Source: Globisporangium splendens
Taxonomy: Eukaryota > Oomycota > Peronosporomycetes > Pythiales > Pythiaceae
Assembly: GCA_006386115.1 (NCBI GenBank)
Contig: VFIW01000003.1
Coordinates: 992,001-1,056,000 of the forward strand
Length of the DNA stretch: 64,000 bases
Direction: 5' to 3'
Positions 54,481 to 64,000 of the stretch are shown in pieces; position 1 is the first letter of the stretch; the number at the start of each line of letters is the position of its first letter. A program made the position numbers and the translations under genes. The notes beneath the pieces were generated by a model. It was not told the origin of the DNA. It saw nothing but the letters and a program-made list of their open reading frames with translations, and did no database searches.

Positions 54481-55158
54481 ATGGGTCCACGTTTCGATTC
54501 TTCTGCTGTAGATCCGCAAATTGAGGTCGGAATCCGTGGGAAACAGCGTATCAGACGCAATAGTGTAACTGGTTTCTTTGTTGTACGTGTTTGCAAGTGC
54601 AATCACTTTTCATTCCAACAAGAGATCACACCGTTCAAGATGGTGTCGCTGGCACTGGAAACCCACGCCAACTATCCCGCTTCTCTCAACAAAGCTATCA
54701 AGATTGCCAACGCGATGATAGCGCATCGCCATCATTTGGAAGGAGAGCCAGATGCAAACAGAACGCCTGCAACTCGACTTCGCGATGTCACAGTGGGATT
54801 TCAGCAACCAGACAGCGCTATCTATGGCTGGACCGATCGAAGCGCCAAGGCGAAAGTCATCTTCGCTGACGAAGTTTTACGGGATCGATTGGAAATGGTT
54901 ACTCAAGACAACAGCTCGCATGAATACCAGTGTATTGCGTTCATGGCGGCGGCAGTGCTTTTCCATGAATGCGCACACTTGACGTTGCGTTGGAAAAACA
55001 CCGTCACTCAAGAAAGCTCAGTCGACTGTTGCAGGCGTCCCTGTGCTTTGCATATTTGCACGTTTAAGAGTGTCTGGTTCGCTTTAGATGCAACACAGTG
55101 TGCCACAAGTCATTTAAGTGCTATTTGTGGATTGAGACATCTTGAGCGTTCAGTGTAA
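54481..55158 (+). pseudogene. Truncated HExxH protein, unknown family
   Basis: An open frame of 225 residues. From the ATG at 54640 the sequence is protein-like, with a helix ending in FHECAHLTLRW, a metalloprotease-type HExxH motif. In related zinc proteases a third ligand (usually Glu or His) follows within about 60 residues; none in a conserved setting is seen here, and the sequence after TVTQESS turns Cys-rich and low in helix. It is therefore probably cut off or frameshifted at about 55015. The part from 54481 to 54639 may be a leader. It could still be a functional short gene. Confidence 0.45.
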
Positions 55159-55430
55159 CGACAGAAAAATGTAGCCAAGGTGGACAAGAGTGATGGCCAC
55201 AACACAGAACACTAGAAGCAAATGTCCATAAATAGGTGTCTCCCGTACATAAGGTGTCCCACATTATTCTGTGTAGATCTAGGCATTGTACCTAGACGTA
55301 TGTGGTGTACCTAGGATCGTTGTAGAGGGAGGGAGGCGGTCGAGAGGGGCGAGCAAGCGAACGTGGCGCGACGTCACGCGTTCCAGCCTCAAGCACAAGG
55401 ATTCTTCCAGAGCACGAGCTACTTACGAGC
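55159..55430. other. Promoter region of SEC23
   Basis: About 270 bp. Short tandem cctaga/ctaggt-like units occur at 55277-55315 (tagatctaggcattgtacctagacg). No gene. Confidence 0.4.
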
Positions 55431-57971
55431 ATGAACTACGGCGGCGGCGGTTACGACCACCAGCAGCAGTACGCGCAGCAGCAACAGCAGCAACAGCAGT
55501 ACGGCGGCCAGCCGCAGGGCTACGACCAGTACAGCCAGCAGCAGCAAGGCTACAGCGGTCAGCAGCAGCCAGGATACGACCAGTATGGGCAGCAAGGCGG
55601 GTACGACCAGTACGGCCAGCAGCAGCAGGGCTACGGCCAGCAGGCAGCGCCCGGCATGCAGCCGCAGGAGTGGGACTTCCACGGCAACGAGGCCAAGGAC
55701 GGTGTGCGCTTCTCGTGGAACAGCTGGCCGTGCACCAAGCTGGAGCAGACACGCTGCGTGATCCCAGTCGGCGCGCTCTACCAACCGCTCAAGCCGATCG
55801 AAGGCATCCCTCCGGCGGTCGAGTACGACCCGATCCACTGCAAGTCGTGCTCGGCGGTGCTCAACCCGTTCGTGCAGGTGGACTTCGTGTCGAAGCTCTG
55901 GGTGTGTCCGTTCTGCGTGACGCGCAACCACTTCCCTCCCCACTACGCCGAGAACATCACACAGGAGAACCTGCCGGCGGAGCTCATCCCACAGTACACG
56001 ACGCTCGAGTACGAGCTGCAGAACCGCCAAGCGGGTCCGCCCGTGTTTGTGTTCTGTATTGACACGTGCATCCCTGAAGACGAGCTTGAGGAGTTGAAGG
56101 ACTCGATCCAGCAGACGCTGAACCAGTTGCCGCCTGATGCGCTCATTGGGCTCATCACCTACGGCACCATGGTGCACGTGCACGAGCTGGGCTTCCCGGA
56201 AGTGCCCAAGTCGCACGTGTTCCGCGGCAACAAGGACTTCTCGACGCAGCAAGTGCACGACATGCTCGGTCTGTCGGCGCTGAACCGCGCCAAGACCCCG
56301 ATCCAGCCAGGTCAACAGCAGCAGCAGCCAGTGAACAACGCCTCGCGCTTCTTGCTGCCCGTGTTCGAGTGCGGTTTCACTCTGGAATCCATCCTGGAAG
56401 ACCTGCAGAAGGACCCATGGCCCGTGGCAGCAGACCAACGTCCGCAACGATGCACGGGTGTCGCGCTCTCGGTGTGCGTGGGTCTCTTGGAGGCGACGTA
56501 CCGCGGCCAAGGTGCGCGCATCATGATGTTTGTCGGCGGTCCGCCTACGGTCGGTCCAGGCAGCATCGTCAGTCGCGACCGCAAGGAAGACATTCGTTCG
56601 CACACAGACCTACAAAAGGACAACGCGCCGCTGGCGAAGAAGGCTGTGGCGCACTACCAGGAGCTCGCAAACCGATGCGTGAGCTCGAACCACGTGGTTG
56701 ATATTTTCGCGTGTTCGCTGGACCAGAGTGGCGTGATGGAGATGAAGGCGTGTGTGCAGAAGACCGGTGGCGTGATCGTGCTGGCAGATTCGTTCGGCCA
56801 GTCGGTGTTCCGCGAGTCGTTCCGCCGCATGTTCAGCAAGTTCTCGGAGGAAGCCGCGGAGTGCGACAAGGACCATCTGACGATGGCGTTCGCGGCGTCG
56901 CTCGAGGTGCTCACGAGTCGCGAGTTCAAGGTCGCAGGCGCGATCGGTCCGTGCGCGGCGCTCAAGCGTCAGGGTGCGGCGCCGAAGAACGTCTCGGACG
57001 TGGAGATCGGCATCGGCGGCACGAACACGTGGTCTATGGGTGGTATCGACCCGAACACGACGATCGCGCTCTACTTTGACATCTCGAACCAGACGGCGCT
57101 TCCCCCGGGCAAGGGCCGGTACATCCAGCTGATCACCAAGTACCAGCACGCGAGCGGCCGCTACCGCACACGTGTGACGACGATCTGTGGTCCCTGGACG
57201 GTGGATCCGAACGACACGACGTCGCTCGGCCGAGGCTTTGACCAGGAGGCCGCGGCCGTGTTGCTGGCGCGTATCGCCGTGCACCGCTCGGAGCAGGGCG
57301 AAGAGCAATTGGACATCATGCGGTGGATCGACCGCTCGCTCATCCGCCTGGCCGCGCGCTTCGCAGACTACCGCAAGGACGATCCGTCGAGCTTTCGGCT
57401 GTCGCCGGAGTTTGCGATCTTCCCGCAGTTCATGTTCCACCTGCGCCGGTCGCAGTTCCTGACCGTGTTCGGGTACTCGCCCGACGAGAGCTCGTACTAC
57501 CGCCACTGCCTGCTGCGCGAGAGCACGACGAACTCGCTCGTGATGATCCAGCCGTCGCTGCTGTCGTACTCGTTCAACGGGCCACCCGTGCCTGCGCTGC
57601 TGGACGCGGCCAGCGTGCGCTCGGACACGATCCTGCTGCTCGACTCGTTCTTCTACGTCGTGGTGTTCCACGGCGACACGATCGCAGCGTGGCGCGACCA
57701 GAAGTTCCACGAGGATCCGGCGCACATCAACTTCAAGAACCTGCTCGAGGCGCCGCAGACCGACGCGCAGCTGATCATGGACTCGCGCTTCCCCGTGCCG
57801 CGGTACGTCGTGTGCGACCAGCACAAGAGCCAGTCGCGCTTCCTCATGGCCAAGTTGAACCCGTCGGTCACGCACAACAGCATGGACGGCCAGGGCGAAG
57901 TCATTTTCACGGACGATGTGAGTCTCAAGGTGTTCATGGAGCACCTGATGAACCTGGCGGTCAAGTCGTAG
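55431..57971 (+). CDS. SEC23: COPII coat protein SEC23
   Basis: A single exon of 846 residues. Residues 1-78 are almost entirely Gln, Tyr and Gly in repeated GYDQY/QQQ blocks. The SEC23 core follows: zinc finger CKSC...CPFC (about 143-165), the trunk domain ([17 protein letters not shown] onward), beta-sandwich, helical region and gelsolin-like end. SEC23 is the GTPase-activating subunit of the inner COPII coat at ER exit sites. The core is complete and typical. The Gln/Tyr-rich N-terminus is not part of canonical SEC23 and gives the protein a prion-like head. The antisense frames over it are composition artefacts. Confidence 0.95.
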   Translation: MNYGGGGYDHQQQYAQQQQQQQQYGGQPQGYDQYSQQQQGYSGQQQPGYDQYGQQGGYDQYGQQQQGYGQQAAPGMQPQEWDFHGNEAKDGVRFSWNSWPCTKLEQTRCVIPVGALYQPLKPIEGIPPAVEYDPIHCKSCSAVLNPFVQVDFVSKLWVCPFCVTRNHFPPHYAENITQENLPAELIPQYTTLEYELQNRQAGPPVFVFCIDTCIPEDELEELKDSIQQTLNQLPPDALIGLITYGTMVHVHELGFPEVPKSHVFRGNKDFSTQQVHDMLGLSALNRAKTPIQPGQQQQQPVNNASRFLLPVFECGFTLESILEDLQKDPWPVAADQRPQRCTGVALSVCVGLLEATYRGQGARIMMFVGGPPTVGPGSIVSRDRKEDIRSHTDLQKDNAPLAKKAVAHYQELANRCVSSNHVVDIFACSLDQSGVMEMKACVQKTGGVIVLADSFGQSVFRESFRRMFSKFSEEAAECDKDHLTMAFAASLEVLTSREFKVAGAIGPCAALKRQGAAPKNVSDVEIGIGGTNTWSMGGIDPNTTIALYFDISNQTALPPGKGRYIQLITKYQHASGRYRTRVTTICGPWTVDPNDTTSLGRGFDQEAAAVLLARIAVHRSEQGEEQLDIMRWIDRSLIRLAARFADYRKDDPSSFRLSPEFAIFPQFMFHLRRSQFLTVFGYSPDESSYYRHCLLRESTTNSLVMIQPSLLSYSFNGPPVPALLDAASVRSDTILLLDSFFYVVVFHGDTIAAWRDQKFHEDPAHINFKNLLEAPQTDAQLIMDSRFPVPRYVVCDQHKSQSRFLMAKLNPSVTHNSMDGQGEVIFTDDVSLKVFMEHLMNLAVKS

Positions 57972-59255
57972 AGCAGCAAGAAGCAAGATAGCAGGGAGGA
58001 GATTGTCGTTAAGGGACCTCTATAAATGAATACGTTGATGAGACATGCTGTACTGTGGTTTGTTCATGCGGTTGAAAGCAGTTAAACTTTTTTTTTTTCT
58101 TGATGCTTCAGCACTTGAGCACTTGAGTGCGTGGACATTTGAAGCAGCTATGCTGGTAAAATGGGGGAAATGCGAGGCATGCACGCAAATCATCAAACCT
58201 TGCAAGGTCGCGAGTGTGCACACAGCAAGACGATGGCGCGAATAAATAGCAAAACAGCTTTGTTGGTTTGTCAAGAAGGGAGGACACGCGATGCGCGGTT
58301 GCTTTTTGAACGCATGCACGTCGAGGCATCTCCAAAGAGCGCGCTTTGGCATCCGCATGTTGGACAGCGACAGCAACAAGAACAATGCGCAACTGCCATG
58401 GGACAAGAGGTGCTGCAGACATCCACGCATTCTTCTCCCACAGCAAGCTGCAAAATCCAGTGCTTTCATATACTGTGGTGCTGTTTGTGTGGGTGCTTGC
58501 TCTTTCTGAACTTTGTGGCTCGCAGGGACGATAAGGAAGATGCGCGTGCATGCGGATGATATGTGCGCCATATCATTTTTACGTCAAGCTCAGCAAGTTG
58601 CATGCACAAAATATTCACATGCTGCTTCGCATATCATGCGCATTCTGCCTTTCGGATCTGGTTGCTGCACCACACAAACGACACCCAAGGTGTACCCAAA
58701 TCGATCGTTTCTTCATTCATCCTCGCAAGGAACACAGTACAGCCATGTGAAGAAGAAAAAAAAACCTCGTTTCTCACCCAACGCGGGTAGGTGACGGATT
58801 AGGTCAAGAGGACAATGAGTAGGGGTACGCTTCCCCTAGTCCCCCGTGATTTATAACACTTCTCTCTTCGGTTTGGAACCCATTCGATCAAAAATTTCGA
58901 CTTTTTGGTGTCGCCTGGCTTTTTTTTCAACTGTCACCACTCAGGGGTCGGGGAAACAATCGAACCTAAAAAACCTCACGCTCCACATACTCAACGCGAG
59001 TGATTCACCCCATCGTACCGCCCGCAGCCTACCAACCTGCGAACAGCGGCTCTTCCCGAGGTTTTTCAGCCTGTGTACCATTTTGGTTTGTTGCAAAAGC
59101 GGTTTCGCCCCCTCGCTCTCGTCCCCTACACAGAAATACAGCCAGCCTGCCCGCAAAGACAGGAAACTCCAGAAGCGCCACTTGGGAGGCGCCAGTTGCG
59201 GTTCTTCTCTGCATTTGCGAGCGCCACTAGCCGAGTTGCGCGTTACGTGAGGGCC
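57972..59255. other. 1.3 kb intergenic upstream of cellulose synthase
   Basis: No supported gene. Open frames on both strands at 58100-58560 lack domains. The last 250 bp before the ATG presumably hold the cellulose synthase promoter and leader. Confidence 0.4.
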
Positions 59256-62200
59256 ATGTACAAGCAGCCGCTGGAGCAGGGCGGCGAGCCCGACGACTAC
59301 GGGCTCTACGCCACGCCGTCCGCCATGGAGGCCGAGATCTCGCGCCGCGGCAACGATGTGCGTGTGATCGAGGGCCGTCCCGCCGTTCCCCAGCAAGGGT
59401 ATGTGGATCCGCGCGCTCCCCCGCAGCCGCCCGTCAACATGTCGGAGGCCGTGGGCGTCGGCGGCATGCGCGACAACATCATCTCGGTGCACGGCTACAT
59501 GCACAAGCAGGGCAAGCGCACGATCAAGGGTCCGATCCACAAGAGCTGGAAGCGTCGTTACTTTGGTGCGTGCTCTTGGTTTATTGTGCGGGTTCGGTTG
59601 TGTGGTAGATGACGTCTCCTTATTTTTTCATTTTTGTGTGTACAACAGCTTTGGAGAAGGCCAAGATTTACTACTTCCACAGCCACTTGGAGTGCCGTCA
59701 GTACTTCACGACGCGTAACGCGGATTTGGTGGTCGGCGCCGTCGAGCTCAAGGACGCGCTCCAGCTGCGTCCGTGCGCGCGTCTGGATCTGCCGCACAAG
59801 GGGTTCGAGGTGCACACGAAGCGTCGTGTCTGGGTGCTGTGTCCTGAGACCGACGACGAGTACCGCATGTGGTTCCAGGGCGTCGAGCGCGCCATCGTCG
59901 CGAACGGCGCAGGCAACATCATTGAACGCAAGCTCCCGAACGTGCGAAAGTACCACATGAAGGGTATCGCGACGTACCGCATCCTGTACTTCCTGTTCCT
60001 GATTTCTGGCATCGTCGAGATTCTTGGGCTCCTCTTCTGGTTTGTGATCGGTCTTGAGCCCTGTGACTCGTCGCGACCGGCTGTCGACTGTGACACGATC
60101 ACCAGTACCTCCCTCGTGAAGCTCCGATGTTCGGCTTCGCCGTTGAGTGGATGGTTCACGCCACCAAACTGGTACTTGGAGCTCGCTGGCGTCGACAACG
60201 TGCTGTGCTTCCACAACCCTCCGATCCCACAGTGGGCGTCGTTCTTCGCGCTCGTGTTTGCTGAAGTCTTGAGTTTCATCCTCGCGTTGTTCTACTACCT
60301 CGGTATGTGGAAGCCAGTGCGTCGAGGTGCTCACTACTTTGATGAGTTTGAACCAAAGGTACCTGACGAGTTGTGGCCAAAGGTCGATGTGTTCTTGTGC
60401 CACTACTCGGAGCCTGCGGAAGAAACCATTGATACGTTGATGGCGTGCATGAACATGCAGTACCCTCCTCACTTGCTTCAGATCTACGTGTTGGACGATG
60501 GTTACTGCAAGGCCAAGTGGCAGAAAGGAAACCCGGTGCCAACCGTCGAGTTGAACAAGGGCATCTTGGAGACTGCTGGTGATCTTCGTCAGGAAGTGGC
60601 TCAGTTCATGTACGACCGTGTGTGCGACCCGAACGAAGAGATGGAAGTGTACGCGTGGCGCAAGCTTCACTCGTCTGCGAACCTGCCTTCGGCGTCTCGT
60701 CCAAAGGTCGTGAACCGAGTTGATTGCGCTGCTGGTTCGTTCCGTGATGACTACCGCTACCCGGGCTTGCCTCACGTGACGTTCATCGGCCGTGTCAAGC
60801 CAGATCCGCACTACTCCAAGGCCGGTAACATCAACAACTGTCTGTACAACGAAGGAGCTAGTGGCCGCTACCTGATCATTCTGGATACGGATATGCAGCC
60901 TCACCCAAAGTTCATTTTGGCTACCTTGCCGTTCTTCTTTGACGATGAAGATCGCCAGGACAAGAACAAGTACGCGTGCTGCACTCCTGGTTGCAACAGG
61001 ATTGCCAAGCTTTGCTGTGCGTCGTGCAAGATCGCTGGTGTCCCAGAAGAACAAATCAGTTACTGCTCGAAGGAATGCTTTGAAAACGCGATGCACGCGC
61101 AAAGTGCGTTGCATCGTCGCCAGGTGAACGGCACTGTCAGCGACACTCGTAACTCGAAGAAGGAGTTGCGCTGCATGACGTGTGACTCGAAGCTTGGGAA
61201 GAGCGGCGAATGCCGCAAGTGCAGCACTGGAAAGGGAGGCGAAGACGAGGACGTGTCGTCGCTCCACTCGTACTCGGACGACGTTCGCCACAACGCGGTG
61301 GCCTTTGTCCAGACTCCGCAGTACTTCCGTGACTGCATTCAATTACAAATTGGCGACCCGCTTGGACATCGTAACGCGACGTTCTACGATGCCATCCAGA
61401 CTGGTCAAGATGGTTACGACTGCTCGTCTTTCGCTGGTACGAACGCTATGTTCCGTCGCGAGGCGTTGGACTCGATTGGTGGTATCCAGTACGGTAGTTT
61501 GACGGAAGATTGCTACACTGGTCAGCAATTGTGTGCTATGGGCTGGAAGGCGCAGTACTTCCGCAAAGATTTCGAAGGTGAACCGTCTGAACGCATTCGC
61601 TTGGCTGAAGGTTTGATTCCTGACTCTGTGGCTGGCTCGCTCGCTCAACGTAAGCGTTGGGCGAAGGGCAACTTCCAAATTTTCCTTATGAACAAGAAGA
61701 AGAAATACATTGACCCAGAGTGGAAGATGCCCGAAGTCCAGGTGCCATCGTACCACAAGCCAAACAACTTCATGCGTCGCGTGTTCTATGTGAACGGCAC
61801 GCTGTACCCGTTGGGCTCGATCTCGGCCATCATGTTTTACTACATCACGATCTACTTCCTCTTCTCGGGATACGCGCCGATCTACATGGCCAACATGCGT
61901 CTGCTCATCGCGTTGGTGCCGAAGCTCATCATCCAGGGTCTGCTCTCTGCGTTGAGTAACCGCAGTGTCGAAAACAACGACGTCGTGCGTTCCCAGGAAG
62001 TGTGGTTCGCGTACGCGTTCACGAACTGCAGTGCTATCCTTGAAGCTCTCTGGTGGAAGCTGACTGGTCGCGAGCCACAGTGGTTCAACACCGGTGGTGC
62101 TTCGCGTGGTTCTATTTCGGAGTTGCCTAATGTGGTGATCTTCCTCGCCAACGTTGTCGGTGTGATATGGGCGATTGTGCGCTTCTTGGCTGGCTACAAC

Positions 62201-62434
62201 AGCATTCAGACTGCCCACGGCGCGTCGTTGCTGTTTGCGAGTTTGCTGATGGGTCTGTTCCTCGCGTACAAGTTGGGTCCGAGCGTGCGCATGAGCATCC
62301 AGGAGTACTTTGGCTGGAGCTACCAGAGTCTGATGGACCAGGGCAACTTCATGGGCTCGACGTCGATCGCCTTCGGTCTCGTGTTCATCGTGTTCTGGGT
62401 CTACATCGAGGAGCCGTCGTCCAATCCATTTTAA
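59256..62434 (+). CDS. CesA: Cellulose synthase with N-terminal PH domain (oomycete CesA)
   Basis: Exons 59256-59565 and 59649-62434 (83 bp intron inside the PH domain) give 1031 residues. A PH domain lies at about 78-205. Two transmembrane helices follow (about 235-260 and 300-325), then the GT2 catalytic core with LDDG (~385), DTDMQ (~516), TED (~721) and QRKRW (~770), then about six C-terminal helices. The enzyme polymerises UDP-glucose to beta-1,4-glucan at the plasma membrane. The PH domain marks the oomycete CesA1/2/4 group; which member is not decided here. Between DxD and TED is an unusual Cys-rich insertion at about 545-590 (CCTPGC...CCASC...YCSKEC) and another CxxC pair near 635-650. 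Confidence 0.95.
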
Positions 62435-62887
62435 GTTCCTGTTGCTTTGAAAGAGAGAGAGAGAGAAGACTGGATGCAGGCACCCACAGATTGAGGCTGT
62501 GGTGAGGCTGCATACATTACACATTCGTGAATTTGGTTGCAATATTTCTTACTTACATTCCAATTTGTATTTGTATTTGCTGGCAACTGTGTTCATTTTT
62601 TTCTTTTTGCTCAGCTTTGTGCTGAACCAAACCGAAAACAAAAACGGAAACTTTTGCATTCAGCACGGCTTGAACTACCTCAAGCGACGAAAAAGACACC
62701 AACATGGTATCACTCAAAAAATCGACGCATTCCGCTTGGGAGACGATCACCTTCAGAATCAAGTTGACTTTTTTTTCCTCACTGACCAAGCATTAGTAGT
62801 TTAGCACAGGCTCGTCGCGAGGAACATCTGCCATGCAGCACTGGATGAACGAATTGCATTCGACTCGCGCAAGCAGTCGGATGATTT
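62435..62887. other. 3' flank of cellulose synthase
   Basis: AT-rich, with a (ga) run at about 62449-62466. On the minus strand at 62813-62915 a short frame ends VPRDEPVLNY and may be a continuation of the next gene in another frame. Confidence 0.35.
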
Positions 62888-63160
62888 TTACAAGTTTGCA
62901 AGTCGTCGGATGGTTTTCAGCAGATTGAAAAACGAGAGGTTTTTCAACTTCACGGAGAACATCCCAAAACCCGAGTATTCTTTCTTTGTGTCCGATCGCG
63001 GTGCCAGAAGCTCCATGGCGAACACCACAAACGTTTGATCCGTGAGGTCTTGTGTCCCAAGCCTGGACAGGCGTTTGACGTCTGGAGGAGACGAACTCGA
63101 CGCTGTCACCATCGCAGACACTGCCTGATAGTTCCACTCAAATTTCAGCTTGTAGCTCAT
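62888..63160 (-). CDS. Unknown 90-residue protein or gene end
   Basis: The frame from the ATG at 63160 reads SYKLKFEWNYQ, LTDQTFVVFAMELLAP and SGFGMFSVKLKNLSFFN, which looks like a genuine beta-rich protein. It ends KTIRRLANL at a TAA. Immediately afterwards a very similar stretch (VKIIRLLARVECN) continues in another frame, as if a ~30 bp tandem duplication or a frameshift moved the stop. I do not recognise the family. Confidence 0.4.
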   Translation of the reverse strand: MSYKLKFEWNYQAVSAMVTASSSSPPDVKRLSRLGTQDLTDQTFVVFAMELLAPRSDTKKEYSGFGMFSVKLKNLSFFNLLKTIRRLANL

Positions 63161-64000
63161 TTGGCGCTGACATCTTGAAACCACAGAATAACCTTATGCT
63201 CAACTCGCGGCACGATGGCAATGTCGAGACTTGTTGCCCTGCTCAGTTGAGCTCCGAGTTGGCTCCAATGAGACAGTTGTGGTTAAGATCAAAACTACTA
63301 GCAGTGATCGGCAGCACACTTGGCAATTAGATCTCGCTTTCTTCCTAGCAAAGATTCTTCATACTTCATACGATCATCTTGGTTGACAACCAAAGTGAGA
63401 TGCGTGTGCATTTGCCCGTGCAAATGGCGGCACTGTTCTCATGCAATGACGACGCAGCAGATCTTGGTCGTGTACTGTGACTTAATTCGCGATTCCCACG
63501 ATCTCATCGAGTCACATGCCTCACATGAGCACGTTGGCTCACGCTTCACCGCTTGCAACAATCGACCCGTCGGTCCATCACGTCCGTGACAATCGAACGC
63601 TACATCAAGACATCATCTAATCTCCCATAAGACCGCGAACTGAGATTGGAAAGTAGATAAAGAGATACTCAAAGTGACTGGTTTCAACGTTGGGATCTAC
63701 GATTCTTCATTTGCCATGTTTGAGACACAGTCGTTGAATTTTGTGGCGCTGCATCCGAATTTTCGTCGACGCTGCGTGCACTTGCTGGATGGTGGCTTCT
63801 CGTGGTGAAGATGACGCAACTCATCCAATGCTCATGCGTGACACAAGAAGGACTCGTTGGTGAGCGCGTGATACCCACCATGTCATCTGCTGTCTTCATG
63901 TGGTCGATGCCTCGCACAGGAGACCCGACGCTTCATGAAAAGATACTTTTTTTTCAGTTGAAGTGTCCAGTTAGCTACTGCAACACTCAAAAGTAAAAAA
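63161..64000. other. Right end of window, possible decayed gene
   Basis: On the plus strand scattered frames look protein-like (VDNQSEMRVHLPVQMAALF at about 63386; SLNFVALHPNFRRRCVHLLD at about 63735) but are interrupted. They could be parts of one decayed or spliced gene that continues beyond the window; no family is assigned. Confidence 0.3.

Noticed and set aside
55419..57986. Long antisense open frames over SEC23 (394 and 458 codons)
   Set aside because: Complement of strongly biased GC3 codons; no domain; SEC23 is complete on the plus strand.
58108..58559. Overlapping 130-147 codon frames on both strands upstream of cellulose synthase
   Set aside because: Cys/Ser/His-rich without any domain, and open in both directions, which is typical of non-coding sequence.
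59558..61342. 594-codon antisense frame over cellulose synthase
   Set aside because: Same codon-bias effect; no motif, and the catalytic motifs are all on the plus strand.
1..64000. CRISPR arrays, bacterial operons, ribosome binding sites, prophage
   Set aside because: No regularly spaced repeats of CRISPR length; genes have introns and eukaryotic families, so a bacterial source is excluded.
1..64000. tRNA or rRNA genes
   Set aside because: No GGTTCGAATCC-type T-loop with matching arms and no rRNA core sequence noticed by eye; a covariance-model scan would be needed to exclude them.

Overview
The window looks like nuclear DNA of an oomycete. The evidence is a cellulose synthase with an N-terminal PH domain, several copies of the oomycete-specific WLGC multi-pass membrane family, tandem alternative oxidases, short GT-AG introns (mostly 64-117 bp), and closely spaced genes with no operon signals. 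The genus cannot be settled from sequence alone; Peronosporales or Pythiales are the likely places. All functional calls come from reading translated motifs; no database search was possible.

1-12.6 kb is a duplicated, rearranged block. A 2.3 kb unit holding a SAM-dependent methyltransferase gene, a convergent 42-residue zinc-ribbon-like gene and a non-coding block occurs twice in opposite orientation, and the order of its parts is circularly permuted between copies. Between the copies lie a MAPEG-type membrane protein gene, two alternative oxidase genes (AOX), and relics of the methyltransferase, AOX and MAPEG genes.

12.6-28.2 kb is a run of ordinary housekeeping genes: an F-box/FIST protein, AP-4 mu, a mitochondrial ribosomal protein of the mS35 type, the spliceosomal protein SPF27/BCAS2, a membrane-anchored GH5 glycosidase, a 6-phosphofructo-2-kinase/fructose-2,6-bisphosphatase with a starch-binding-like N-terminus, and a Methyltransf_16-type protein methyltransferase.

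28.5-35.6 kb is a decaying cluster of WLGC-family membrane proteins. It has stops, frameshifts, truncations and a near-identical 545 bp tract shared in opposite orientation by two otherwise different copies. A small Lys-rich gene and its partial inverted copy lie inside. A further WLGC remnant sits near 49.7 kb.

36-49.4 kb holds a mitochondrial [2Fe-2S] ferredoxin, a VPS9-domain Rab GEF, a fusion of a doublecortin-like domain with a Ras-like GTPase, ORC4, and two convergent multi-exon genes of unknown function.

49.5-64 kb holds a candidate small secreted protein, a single-pass membrane protein, a MINDY-type deubiquitinase, a truncated HExxH protein, SEC23 of the COPII coat and a PH-domain cellulose synthase. 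SEC23, AP-4 mu and the VPS9 protein are membrane-traffic genes. GH5 and cellulose synthase are cell-wall genes. AOX, ferredoxin and mS35 are mitochondrial. The neighbourhood shows no pathway-level clustering apart from the duplicated families.
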